From: JAEYZS01 sp964469265
GTDB taxonomy: Bacteria; Bdellovibrionota; Bdellovibrionia; Bdellovibrionales; JAEYZS01
Assembly (NCBI GenBank): GCA_964469265.1
Contig: CAYXYF010000014.1
Location: forward strand, 1 to 59,531
Length of the DNA stretch: 59,531 nucleotides
Reading direction: 5' to 3'
The notes under the pieces were generated by a model, which was not told the origin of the DNA, ran no database searches, and saw nothing but the letters and a program-made list of their open reading frames with translations. The stretch's first letter is position 1; every line of letters begins with the position of its first letter. Shown here one piece after another: positions 1 to 6,769 of this stretch. Made by a program: the position numbers and the translations under genes.

Positions 1-54
1 TTTACCAATCTGTTCGATCATTCGGCCTAGGCCTGAAAAGCTATCTGCTGCCAT
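1..54 (-). CDS. nusA: Transcription termination/antitermination factor NusA (N-terminal fragment)
   Basis: Only the first 18 codons are inside the window; the gene runs off the left edge. The minus strand reads M-A-A-D-S-F-S-G-L-G-R-M-I-E-Q-I-G-K, which resembles a NusA amino terminus. The ATG lies 14 bases downstream of the rimP stop. The rimP-nusA order is the conserved bacterial arrangement and is the main support. NusA binds RNA polymerase and modulates pausing and termination. The identity rests on position plus a short match. Confidence 0.72.
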   Translation of the reverse strand, partial: MAADSFSGLGRMIEQIGK

Positions 55-68
55 TTTCTAGCACTCCT

Positions 69-572
69 CTAATTCTTCTTTATCTTTAAGCTATCGTAAT
101 CAAAAACTACGTGTGCTTTTTTAACTATATTTATCGGAATCAAAAACTCATTACCATCAGCAACAACCTTGATCTCCGATTCATTAACATCATCTAAAGC
201 TCCAGTAACTTTCATTCGCTTTACTGGAGCATCTTTGACAATCGACTCTGTGGTCTGAACAAAAACCTTTTGTCCCTTAACCGCATCGAAGTGCCACTTC
301 TCTTTAAGAGGTCTTTCTAAGCCTGGGCTTGAAACCTCAAGCTCGTACTCTCCATCAGGTATAAGATCTTGAGAATCTAGAGCCTCACTTAATGACTTCG
401 AAATTCGTTCGCAATCCTCAAGAGATACTCCACCTTCTTTTTCAACGTAAACTAGAAGTCGCCGACCCTTTCCTTTTGAGCCTGGTGAAAACTCCAGATG
501 ATAAAGCAAACAGCCGTTGGATTCACAAATCTCTGTTGCTAAGTCTTTCATTTTCGGCAAGTTCTGTATCAT
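69..572 (-). CDS. rimP: Ribosome maturation factor RimP
   Basis: RimP assists 30S subunit maturation in the cytoplasm. The protein has the RimP pattern: an N-terminal alpha/beta domain with the segment YHLEFSPGSKGKGRRLLVYV, the signature EVSSPGLERPL in the middle, and a C-terminal SH3-like barrel ending in a K-rich tail. The open frame continues upstream to 650, but that would make an over-long 193-aa protein. I chose the ATG at 572 (167 aa) because it has an AGGGA-type ribosome binding site about 7 bases upstream and gives a normal family length. It precedes nusA. A strong intrinsic terminator (611-643) sits only 38 bases upstream of this start. Confidence 0.9.
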   Translation of the reverse strand: MIQNLPKMKDLATEICESNGCLLYHLEFSPGSKGKGRRLLVYVEKEGGVSLEDCERISKSLSEALDSQDLIPDGEYELEVSSPGLERPLKEKWHFDAVKGQKVFVQTTESIVKDAPVKRMKVTGALDDVNESEIKVVADGNEFLIPINIVKKAHVVFDYDSLKIKKN

Positions 573-610
573 TCCGTTCCCTAAAAATAAGCAGTTTCTT
601 ATGACTGACC

Positions 611-643
611 AAAAAAAAATGGGCTCTGACGAAGCCCATTTTT
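611..643 (-). terminator. Intrinsic terminator just upstream of rimP
   Basis: An 11-bp perfect stem (615-625 with 633-643, arms AAAAATGGGCT and AGCCCATTTTT) has a 7-base loop. On the minus strand it is followed by nine U residues. It probably ends the transcript of the acetyltransferase gene upstream. rimP must then start from a promoter in the remaining 38 bases or rely on read-through. Confidence 0.8.
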
Positions 644-672
644 CTACCAAAATGCGTCCTAATAGCAGAAGT

Positions 673-713
673 TTTTTAAAATATTTTGAGCCGAAGCGCG
701 AATATTTTAAAAA
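673..713. repeat. AT-rich 13-bp perfect inverted repeat
   Basis: TTTTTAAAATATT (673-685) is exactly complementary to AATATTTTAAAAA (701-713), with a 15-base spacer. It lies in the gene-free stretch between rimP and the acetyltransferase. It could be a protein-binding site or a weak transcript-end structure; no function can be assigned. Confidence 0.6.
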
Positions 714-832
714 CGAGCAAAATTAGAACCATAAGAAAATGTCTAATTGGATTAAGTAATTACCAAAAAAAGCTTTTAAAATCAATCTTTTGATAAGCTT
801 TAAGCGGCCCAGTACCAAGGCTCAAATCAATT

Positions 833-1300
833 TTAAGCGGTGTTGAGGTCATAGGTCATTAAAATCGCAGCTTTCTGGTCAGGATAGTACTTTGCCCGCT
901 GGGATTCCTCAAAAAAACCAAAAGACCTGTAAAGGGTGGTGGCTGGAAGGTTTTCTTCATGAACTTCGAGCCAAATTTTTTTATAGCCTTTCTTTTTGAG
1001 CTTTTCAAAAAGAGCTTCAAACAAGTTCTTCATTCCGCCTTTTCGTAAAAACTGAGAGTGGGTCATGGTAAGATCAATTTCATAAACCTGATTATCAATA
1101 CCACGTCCTAAAATCACCGCAACTAGGATGTCATCATTAAAAAGACCTAACGACTCACCTTTATCAAGATACTCCGAGATTTGATTTCGTTTCCACTTCA
1201 CACCAAATCTTTTAAGGTCTGAGTTCGTCGCGCTCTGAGACTCGATGATCTCACAGACTTGATCTAAATGGTCCTTATTCAAAAATTGAGTCAAAGTCAT
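833..1300 (-). CDS. GNAT-family N-acetyltransferase (RimI-like)
   Basis: The 155-aa cytoplasmic protein has GNAT fold features: an N-terminal helix pair, a central strand, an acetyl-CoA loop region around FLRKGGMKNLFEAL, then a strand with WLEVHEENLPATTLYRSFGF. The last segment is the typical motif B of RimI-type enzymes, in which an Asn and a Tyr lie near the acceptor site. Such enzymes acetylate protein N termini or small molecules; the substrate here is unknown. The acetyl-CoA loop lacks a clean Q/RxxGxG/A, so the exact subfamily is open. The start ATG overlaps the stop of the upstream SurA-like gene by 4 bases (ATGA), which implies translational coupling. Confidence 0.78.
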   Translation of the reverse strand: MTLTQFLNKDHLDQVCEIIESQSATNSDLKRFGVKWKRNQISEYLDKGESLGLFNDDILVAVILGRGIDNQVYEIDLTMTHSQFLRKGGMKNLFEALFEKLKKKGYKKIWLEVHEENLPATTLYRSFGFFEESQRAKYYPDQKAAILMTYDLNTA

Positions 1301-1929
1301 GGAGAGATATAGCTAATGGTTTTTACAACGTCATATTTCTTTTTTAAAATGTCGTACCAATCTAAAAGACGCTGCTCAGCTTGGGCCTTTGCTAAAGAGC
1401 GTTTAATGGATTCTTTAATGTCCTTGTACTCTTTAGCTCCGTAGTCTGCCTTATTGTTTTGGTAATGGTTAAATGCCTCAGCCTCTGTGACAGGAACATA
1501 GGAAGCCTTTGATTTAAACTCAATAAACTTCTGTGAAGCGATTTTTTGTTTGATGAGTTCGGAAAGCTCGCTATTTGTAACCTCGAGCCTTTGCCATAAA
1601 TTTTGAGAAGAGCTCTGAATACGACTCACCACTGCTTTTTGTTTTTCTTTAATTTCTGCGTCTGTTACTGAAATTAACGAAAAGGATTTTGACTCAAGAA
1701 AGACCACCCTTTCCATAAGGTAACGATTTAACTCCATGTTAAACTCGTCACTATCGACTGCCATATTTTTAGTGGAAGTGGGCTTGGTCCAGTTGTTTTC
1801 AATAGTACTATCTGCCAGGACCTTGCGACTTGTGACGATCTCGTTAGCGATCTTAGCCACAACCTGAGAGGATTGCGCGTGAGCTTGTGGAAAAAGAAAT
1901 AATATTAGAACAGCTACAAAGTACTTCAT
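1297..1929 (-). CDS. Periplasmic SurA-like chaperone/foldase domain protein
   Basis: A 210-aa secreted protein. The signal peptide is MKYFVAVLILFLFPQAHA, followed by QSSQVVAKIANEIVTSRKV, which resembles the start of SurA/PpiD-type chaperone domains (VxVxNxxITxxxV). The rest is helical and Lys/Glu-rich. No rotamase (parvulin) domain is visible, so it would be a chaperone-only version. The open frame extends to a TTG at 1965, but I prefer the ATG at 1929 because the signal peptide begins there. It is coupled by a 4-base overlap to the downstream acetyltransferase. The family call is tentative. Confidence 0.62.
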   Translation of the reverse strand: MKYFVAVLILFLFPQAHAQSSQVVAKIANEIVTSRKVLADSTIENNWTKPTSTKNMAVDSDEFNMELNRYLMERVVFLESKSFSLISVTDAEIKEKQKAVVSRIQSSSQNLWQRLEVTNSELSELIKQKIASQKFIEFKSKASYVPVTEAEAFNHYQNNKADYGAKEYKDIKESIKRSLAKAQAEQRLLDWYDILKKKYDVVKTISYISP

Positions 1930-2017
1930 CTGTTCTATTAAATGAAAAAGGCACACATAAATCAAGAGCTAACGTACCACAGTGATTTATATATGCCTTT
2001 AAAGTTTTAAGACGATT

Positions 2018-3214
2018 TTAAAATAATAACTTCGCGCTAACTAAGAAGTTATAGTAGCCCATTTCCTCAACTGGCTCATCATAGAAGTTTTGGTAAATAC
2101 GAGAAGACTGCAATCTTCCTTTAGCATCAGTATCATAAGCGATATTTACAACATATCTGAAGTCTGCACCGATTGAAAGATTATCCGATAAACGAATATC
2201 TGCCCCAACCATTGCGCCAACGTCCATTGCCCAAGAGGTACCTTCTAAAGCATAGTAGTTATCAAAGAACTGTCTGTCCTCATACTTTCTATGAACGTAA
2301 GAAGCTAGACCACCGACATAAGGTGAAACTCTTGTTTTTAAAATTCTGTATTTAAATGCGCCAGTATAGTTGAACTGTTGCATTTCGATGATAGTCGGAT
2401 AGTATTCGCCAGTCCAAAGCCCCACTGCTCCAGGACGAGTGATGCTTTCTACATCACCTTTAGAATATAAGAAGCTACCTTCAACAATAAATCTATCATC
2501 AATAAGTGCACCGATTGTTAAACCAGCAGCACCAGTAGTTTGGATATTATCCGCTGAGTAAGATAAGAAACCACCATCTAAGCTCATATACATCTGAGTT
2601 TGTGACTTTGGTTTTTCTTCTACTTCAGCAATTTCAGTTGAAACAGAGATTGGAGCCGGTTCAACGATAGGCTCTTGTGGAGCAACAACTTGAACAGCTT
2701 CAGGTGCTACTATGATCGGCGTTGGAGCAACTTCAACAACTTTTTGCTCTTCTTCTTTTTTCTCTTCTTTCTTATCAGCATCTTCAATATTACCTAACAG
2801 CTTTTGCGCACGCTCTTGCTCGGACTTCATCCGAGACTCTTCAAGCTTTTCGACGATTTTGGACTCTGTCTGTTGTTCCATTTCAACTCTTTGCTTTCGC
2901 AATTTGTCGGCGCTAGATTCTTGAAGAGGAGTATCTTCAACCAAAGTTGGAGCTTGTTTTTGAACATATATAGTTGGTTGTTGTTGGGTCACCAGCGGTT
3001 GATTCTGTAATACAAACGGCTGCTGTTGAACTGTTTGAACAGATTGAACAGGAACAACTTGTGTACTGATTGCTTCTGGAGCCTTTGCTGGCATTGGGTC
3101 GTTTACGATTTCGATCATTGCTTCGTTTTCACTACTAACACCTGCAACTTGTGCAAATGCTGGAAGAGCAACAATCAATGCGAACGCTTGCATACCCACA
3201 ATAAACTTTTTCAT
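2018..3214 (-). CDS. Outer-membrane beta-barrel protein with Q/P-rich and coiled-coil linker
   Basis: A 398-aa exported protein in three parts. First is a signal peptide (MKKFIVGMQAFALIVALPAFA). Next is a low-complexity region rich in Gln, Pro and Val, leading into a charged Glu/Lys coiled coil at about residues 105-165. Last is a C-terminal barrel domain from about 205 to the end, starting with YMSLDGGFLSYSADN. The barrel has alternating aromatic strands and ends in Phe, as is usual for BamA-recognised OMPs. I chose the ATG at 3214 because AGGA sits 5 bases upstream; an in-frame alternative lies at 3229. Such barrel-plus-linker OMPs are common in Bdellovibrio-type genomes. Its function is unknown. 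Confidence 0.75.
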   Translation of the reverse strand: MKKFIVGMQAFALIVALPAFAQVAGVSSENEAMIEIVNDPMPAKAPEAISTQVVPVQSVQTVQQQPFVLQNQPLVTQQQPTIYVQKQAPTLVEDTPLQESSADKLRKQRVEMEQQTESKIVEKLEESRMKSEQERAQKLLGNIEDADKKEEKKEEEQKVVEVAPTPIIVAPEAVQVVAPQEPIVEPAPISVSTEIAEVEEKPKSQTQMYMSLDGGFLSYSADNIQTTGAAGLTIGALIDDRFIVEGSFLYSKGDVESITRPGAVGLWTGEYYPTIIEMQQFNYTGAFKYRILKTRVSPYVGGLASYVHRKYEDRQFFDNYYALEGTSWAMDVGAMVGADIRLSDNLSIGADFRYVVNIAYDTDAKGRLQSSRIYQNFYDEPVEEMGYYNFLVSAKLLF

Positions 3215-3562
3215 AATTCCTAACCTCATCGTTTTTTAGAAAAGTCTGACACTGATGATAGAGCAAGATTTGTGCCCTGCGTTGCGGCGAGACATTTTTC
3301 CCTAACTCCCTGAATTTACTTATTAAATTTTTTTGATAAACCGCGGGATCTTTGTAATTATTACCCTCTTTGTCAGTTTCGCAGCCACAACGACACCAAA
3401 AATGCTCTTCCTAAGAATCCGTGCTTATTAATGCTTATTAAAGCAGCGAGTGGTTCCAAAAGATGACTTTTATACAAGGAGCATGAACCTCTTACATAAA
3501 AAAATTTGCATAGGCAAACTGGAGCTCACTACGGCTGGCATGTGGATTGCTATATTAAATCC
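3215..3562. other. Gene-free stretch upstream of the OMP gene
   Basis: I see no convincing ORF here. It should hold the minus-strand promoter of the OMP gene. It also contains a perfect tandem duplication of TGCTTATTAA (3422-3431 and 3432-3441). Near 3510-3530 lies a segment reading GCATAGGCAAACTGG that resembles the 5' part of the c-di-GMP-I riboswitch core. The matching 3' core (GACGCAAAGCC) is not seen. Confidence 0.5.
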
Positions 3563-3668
3563 TGCTTACTAGATATTTTAAAGCGGACATCCCTCCCCCC
3601 TTAGTTCTGCTTTCTTTGTTCTAGTAGGCATGACCTCATAGCCCCCTCTTTTGGGGGCTTTTTTTTTG
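3563..3668 (+). ncRNA. Candidate structured small RNA ending in an intrinsic terminator
   Basis: Nested pairing is visible without any ORF. TGCTTACTAG (3563-3572) pairs with CTAGTAGGCA (3621-3630), with one G-U. Inside it AAAGCGGA pairs with TCTGCTTT and closes a very C-rich loop (CCCTCCCCCC). A textbook terminator follows at once (3640-3668). The nearest upstream gene points away, so this terminator has no protein-coding transcript to end. That suggests an independent RNA, probably starting further upstream. The exact 5' end is unknown. Confidence 0.42.
3640..3668 (+). terminator. Strong intrinsic terminator of an orphan plus-strand transcript
   Basis: The stem AGCCCCC/GGGGGCT (3640-3646, 3653-3659) has a 6-base loop and is followed by a run of nine to ten T. 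No protein gene lies upstream in this orientation. Confidence 0.88.
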
Positions 3669-3816
3669 TCTAAAATTCAGTTCGACATTTGCCCCGAGTT
3701 GGCTGGGGTCACTTTGTCTACGGTGCAAATTTTCTTGTAAAATTAACAAGTCATCTCAAAATTTAGATTTGGAAAGCAAACTAGCGCATCGTGGATGGAA
3801 TGCCTCTTGCCTTATA

Positions 3817-3843
3817 ACACTCCAGTAACTCGATAAGGAGTGT
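3817..3843 (+). promoter_or_regulatory. Hairpin covering the ribosome binding site of the next gene
   Basis: ACACTCC (3817-3823) is complementary to GGAGTGT (3837-3843). The right arm contains the AAGGAG Shine-Dalgarno sequence of the gene starting at 3849. Translation could be reduced when the hairpin forms. A TATAAC at 3813-3818 could instead be a -10 box, in which case the left arm would not be transcribed. Confidence 0.4.
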
Positions 3844-3848
3844 GTGCC

Positions 3849-4499
3849 ATGGGATTAAATGCAATTGTTAAATATTTATCTATTGGATTAGCAATCATCC
3901 TGATTTCCTCAACTTCGTCAGCTCTTACCATTGAGGGCTCTTTATACACGGACCCTGCTGGGGAATATGTTTATAATTCAGTGTTAGATCACAAAGAAGA
4001 GATCGTCTATGAGCAGTCTAAAGCAAACGTTCCACTCATCCAGGAAGTCAAAAACAAAAGAGAGCGTAAGCACCTTAACAAAGTTGCTGGGCGCGATTTA
4101 GACGGTTATTCAAAACTAATTATTAAAAAACTTAATGATAAGAACGTGCTTATTCAGGTGGATAGACAAGAGTACCATCATAAGGAAGCTATTGATCTTC
4201 AGTATGAGGTCCATGGCGTGTTTACTAACGGGACTTGGGAAGACTTAATTAATGATAGATCCGTAGTTATCGCTTTAACAGAAGAATCAAAAGCAGCGAG
4301 TAAAAGAAGCGTTAAAGTATATCTGGAACAACTTATTATGAGCATCGCAAACCAAAACAAAGCTGCAAGATTTTTTGGTGGCTTTAAAGACGCTCATATC
4401 AATAAGGATTCTTTTTTGTTTAATGCCCCAATATTAGAAGGAACCAAAAGGGCACTTTCTCAAAAATTTCAAATTCGAAGTGATTTCAGATTAGATTAA
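3849..4499 (+). CDS. Secreted protein of unknown function
   Basis: A 216-aa exported protein. The signal peptide (MGLNAIVKYLSIGLAIILI, then SSTSSA) is followed by a mixed alpha/beta domain with many Lys and Glu residues. I recognise no domain or catalytic motif. The frame opens at a GTG (3840), but the ATG at 3849 has AAGGAG at the proper 8-base distance and begins the signal peptide. The gene is monocistronic: it has its own leader hairpin and a terminator 34 bases after the stop. Confidence 0.7.
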   Translation: MGLNAIVKYLSIGLAIILISSTSSALTIEGSLYTDPAGEYVYNSVLDHKEEIVYEQSKANVPLIQEVKNKRERKHLNKVAGRDLDGYSKLIIKKLNDKNVLIQVDRQEYHHKEAIDLQYEVHGVFTNGTWEDLINDRSVVIALTEESKAASKRSVKVYLEQLIMSIANQNKAARFFGGFKDAHINKDSFLFNAPILEGTKRALSQKFQIRSDFRLD

Positions 4500-4532
4500 T
4501 TCGAAAGCCACTTTCACTTTAAGCTTGAATCA

Positions 4533-4567
4533 AAAAAGAGCTTCTATTATCAATAGAAGCTCTTTTT
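4533..4567 (+). terminator. Intrinsic terminator of the secreted-protein gene
   Basis: A perfect 16-bp stem (AAAAAGAGCTTCTATT with its complement, 3-base loop) ends in five T. It insulates the secreted-protein gene from the tRNA that starts 5 bases later. Confidence 0.88.
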
Positions 4568-4571
4568 CATT

Positions 4572-4658
4572 GGCCTCGTGGTGGAATTGGTAGACGCGCT
4601 GGACTCAAAATCCAGTGTACGCAAGTACGTGTCAGTTCGAGTCTGACCGGGGCCACCA
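4572..4658 (+). tRNA. tRNA-Leu (anticodon CAA)
   Basis: An 87-base class II tRNA. The acceptor stem is GGCCTCG/CGGGGCC. The D-arm contains TGGTGGAATTGGTAGACGC. The anticodon stem is CTGGA/TCCAG with loop CTCAAAA, giving anticodon CAA. A long variable arm follows, and the T-arm is GTCAG-TTCGAGT-CTGAC. The CCA tail is encoded. It decodes UUG. Confidence 0.96.
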
Positions 4659-4662
4659 TCTC

Positions 4663-4690
4663 AAAAAAAGGTACGCCGTACCTTTTTGTT
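4663..4690 (+). terminator. Intrinsic terminator of tRNA-Leu
   Basis: The stem AAAAAGGTAC/GTACCTTTTT (4665-4674, 4678-4687) has loop GCC and is followed by further T residues, directly after the tRNA. Confidence 0.88.
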
Positions 4691-4714
4691 TCGCAGCTGC
4701 TAATTAACATCAAC

Positions 4715-4743
4715 GCACAAATACTACCAGCGCTGGTAGTGCT
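4715..4743. repeat. Palindromic repeat, left copy
   Basis: It contains an 18-bp perfect palindrome ACTACCAGCGCTGGTAGT (4723-4740). A degenerate second copy lies at 5102-5133; the two share GCACA, then AATACTACCAGCG, then GG-AGT. Together they flank the small-ORF cassette. Confidence 0.6.
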
Positions 4744-4839
4744 CAAGCGGCAAGCCAACCCTTTAGTTCCCTTGATTATTCTTTCTCCGATGGATTTTGT
4801 GTCCATCTCTGGCCACAGTGAACACGTTGGAGCCAAGAT

Positions 4840-4965
4840 CTATTTCAGTAGGTCGTTAATCCTCTTAACCACCTCAAGAACTAGCAAAGCTAGACTTAAG
4901 AACGTCTTAATTAATCTTACAAACTTCCGAATAGTACATAATTGGTTTATGTTTCTATTCTTCAT
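4840..4965 (-). CDS. 41-residue small hydrophobic/basic protein (type I toxin-like candidate)
   Basis: The frame has a near-perfect Shine-Dalgarno sequence (TAAGGAGG, then TTCAA, then ATG). The peptide starts MKNRNINQLCTIRKF, has a hydrophobic helix FLSLALLVLEVV, and ends KRINDLLK. It is small, basic and probably membrane-associated, like many type I toxins and holin-like peptides, but I recognise no family. The Shine-Dalgarno sequence and AUG are buried in a long hairpin (4957-4999). A plus-strand terminator at 5003-5031 would end a transcript antisense to its 5' end. The mRNA also folds internally: the SLALL codons form CTAGC-AAA-GCTAG. A real small gene is likely; the toxin role is inference. 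Confidence 0.55.
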   Translation of the reverse strand: MKNRNINQLCTIRKFVRLIKTFLSLALLVLEVVKRINDLLK

Positions 4966-4999
4966 TTGAACCTCCTTAAAAAAGAGGAGAATGAAGAAT
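4957..4999 (-). promoter_or_regulatory. Hairpin masking Shine-Dalgarno and start codon of the 41-aa ORF
   Basis: ATTCTTCATT (4957-4966) is perfectly complementary to AATGAAGAAT (4990-4999). An inner CCTC/GAGG pairing extends the stem to about 14 bp. Both the ribosome binding site (4971-4978) and the ATG (4963-4965) of the minus-strand ORF fall inside it. Translation would need the structure to be opened or processed. Confidence 0.65.
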
Positions 5000-5002
5000 C
5001 CT

Positions 5003-5031
5003 AAAGGGTTGGTTTTGCCAACCCTTTTTTT
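5003..5031 (+). terminator. Plus-strand intrinsic terminator opposite the small ORF
   Basis: The stem AAAGGGTTGG/CCAACCCTTT (5003-5012, 5018-5027) has a 5-base loop and seven T. It is oriented against the small ORF, so it would end an RNA antisense to that ORF's 5' region. CTAAAGGGTTGG also occurs inverted at 4755-4766, on the far side of the ORF. Confidence 0.8.
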
Positions 5032-5101
5032 ATTCAGAAACAGTTTTTATTTATATTCGAAAAAACCGAAATGAAAGAATTAGCCGTCCGAGACTCGGAT
5101 A

Positions 5102-5133
5102 GCACATAAATACTACCAGCGTCGGAAGTCACT
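5102..5133. repeat. Palindromic repeat, right copy (degenerate)
   Basis: It shares the 14-mer AAATACTACCAGCG (5108-5121) with the left copy (4719-4732), plus flanking GCACA. Its right half is mutated (TCGGAAGT), so the palindrome is imperfect. It lies just past the 3' end of the reductase gene. Confidence 0.55.
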
Positions 5134-5144
5134 GAGAGCAACAA

Positions 5145-6065
5145 TCAAATACAAAACTCGGGGCCGATAGGTACTATTCTGCTGGGGTTGAGAAATTCGT
5201 GGGAGTAGTAGTAGTGGCGCTTAATATGCTCAAAGTTTGTTGTTTTTTGGACGGCTTCTAGGCGGTAGAGATTTTGAACGTAACGGTGCAGATTTTTGTA
5301 GTCGGAAATTCGTCTTAAATTGCATTTGAAGTGACTGTAGTAGACACAATCAAACCGTAACAACGTGGTAATGAGGCGAACATCGGCTTCTGTAATCTGA
5401 TCCGATACTAAAAACTCTCTACCTTTGAGGTGATCTTCTAGCTCGTCTAATTTTTTGAAGAGAGTAATGAAACTTGTCTCATATGCTTTTTGGCTTTTTG
5501 CAAACCCAGTTTTATAAACTCCGTTGTTTACGGCGCCATAAATTTCTTCATTAAATTTATCTATCTCCAGCTGATATTCAGGGGGATATAAATCTGACCC
5601 ACTTCCAAACTCAAGCTCATTGAACATCCGAATGATTTCAGATGATTCGTTGTTTACTATTTTGCTACTTTTTTTGTCCCACAGAACAGGGATAGTGACT
5701 TTGCTTGTGACATCCTTTTGACTGAGCTGATAAACCTCGTACAGATACTTTTTCTGATTAACCCTGTCTCCTGTTGTAGCAGGAAAATCCGTATCAAAAC
5801 TCCAGCTATGCTCTAGCATATCAGGTGCAACAACATCGTACGAAATATAATCATTAAGGTTTTTTAGATAGAGGGTAATCAATGTTCGATGCGCCCAGGG
5901 GCAAGCATAACCCACATAAAGATGATAACGATTTTTCTCTGGTTCAAATTCGGAGTCCGGCTTTATCCAACTTCTAAACAAGCTCTGCTCTCTTTTAAAT
6001 TCGCCCTCTTCATTACTGGTTGCCACATTTCCTGAATGCCATTTTCCATTTTTTAAATGTCCCAT
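5145..6065 (-). CDS. yqjG: Glutathionyl-hydroquinone reductase (Xi-class GST, YqjG-like)
   Basis: The cytoplasmic enzyme reduces glutathionyl-hydroquinones to free hydroquinones and GSH. The 306-aa length fits the family. The thioredoxin-like N-terminal half has YHLYVGYACPWAHRTLI, with the family signature CPWAHR and its nucleophilic Cys. IPVLWD and NNESSEII follow as the cis-Pro and GSH-binding segments. The C-terminal helical half contains FLVSDQITEADVRLITTLLRFD, another conserved stretch. The start has AAGGA 7 bases upstream. It stands alone, next to the palindromic-repeat cassette. The identity is clear; the physiological substrate is not. Confidence 0.92.
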   Translation of the reverse strand: MGHLKNGKWHSGNVATSNEEGEFKREQSLFRSWIKPDSEFEPEKNRYHLYVGYACPWAHRTLITLYLKNLNDYISYDVVAPDMLEHSWSFDTDFPATTGDRVNQKKYLYEVYQLSQKDVTSKVTIPVLWDKKSSKIVNNESSEIIRMFNELEFGSGSDLYPPEYQLEIDKFNEEIYGAVNNGVYKTGFAKSQKAYETSFITLFKKLDELEDHLKGREFLVSDQITEADVRLITTLLRFDCVYYSHFKCNLRRISDYKNLHRYVQNLYRLEAVQKTTNFEHIKRHYYYSHEFLNPSRIVPIGPEFCI

Positions 6066-6167
6066 AGAGTATCCTTTCGGGATCCCAACCCTTTCATTAG
6101 TGCAGTTTTTAAATTGCAGGATATAGCAGCAAGCTTATCACAAGTAAGGGCCTGGGAAGGCGCTTAC

Positions 6168-6497
6168 TTAGTAACCGTTTTCGCCTGCTATTATTAGAAG
6201 GTTATATTGAATGACTTGGAACTGATGATTTTTTGCAGGTTCGTTTTTAATTTTTGTGGCTTGTGGGATGAATATGTCTCTTGTTGTCTCAACGAAGTCT
6301 TTTGCATCGGCGTCTTTTCTTATGGCCTTTAGTAGAGCTGCCTTAAGATGAATTAAGTCCGCAGGGTTTTCTTTTAAAGAATTTTCCAGACCTGATTGCC
6401 TTACGACATCATCGATAAGTCCAACGTTTTCAGTCGATGCGAAAACACTGGTTGTTGCTAGCAAAACCGTGATTAAAATTGCATTTAATTTTTTCAT
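6168..6497 (-). CDS. Small secreted protein of unknown function
   Basis: A 109-aa exported protein with signal peptide MKKLNAILITVLLATTSVFA and a mature helical domain of about 88 residues with no Cys. It has no recognised motif. I chose the ATG at 6497, not the upstream in-frame start at 6518, because AGGGGG lies 8 bases before it and the signal peptide starts there. Confidence 0.65.
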   Translation of the reverse strand: MKKLNAILITVLLATTSVFASTENVGLIDDVVRQSGLENSLKENPADLIHLKAALLKAIRKDADAKDFVETTRDIFIPQATKIKNEPAKNHQFQVIQYNLLIIAGENGY

Positions 6498-6769
6498 TGA
6501 ACTTCCCCCTCTAGTCACCTTCTCAGGAGAATATCTGTAACTGTCTCTAACTCCATAGTAAATACAATTTGTAGAGGATTTACACTAAGACCCTTGCGAA
6601 AAAATTTCTGCTTATTTTGTAAGCTAAAACCTGTTGCAGATGGGGCGCCATTACTTGTCCTTCTCAAGAAAGTGTCTCATTAGGAAGCAGTTTTTAAAGT
6701 CACTTCGTGAAAGGAAAATTCTACATTTTTTCCTTTTCAGCCGATAGGTCTACACGTAGACTTTTACTT

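Noticed and set aside
3505..3545. Canonical c-di-GMP-I riboswitch
   Set aside because: Only the 5' core resembles the family; the second conserved block and tetraloop receptor are missing.
4567..4836. 89-aa minus-strand ORF across tRNA-Leu
   Set aside because: It is the reverse complement of the tRNA and its terminator, with no ribosome binding site.
4739..4969. 76-aa plus-strand ORF in the small cassette
   Set aside because: No ribosome binding site, and it is antisense to the better-supported 41-aa ORF.
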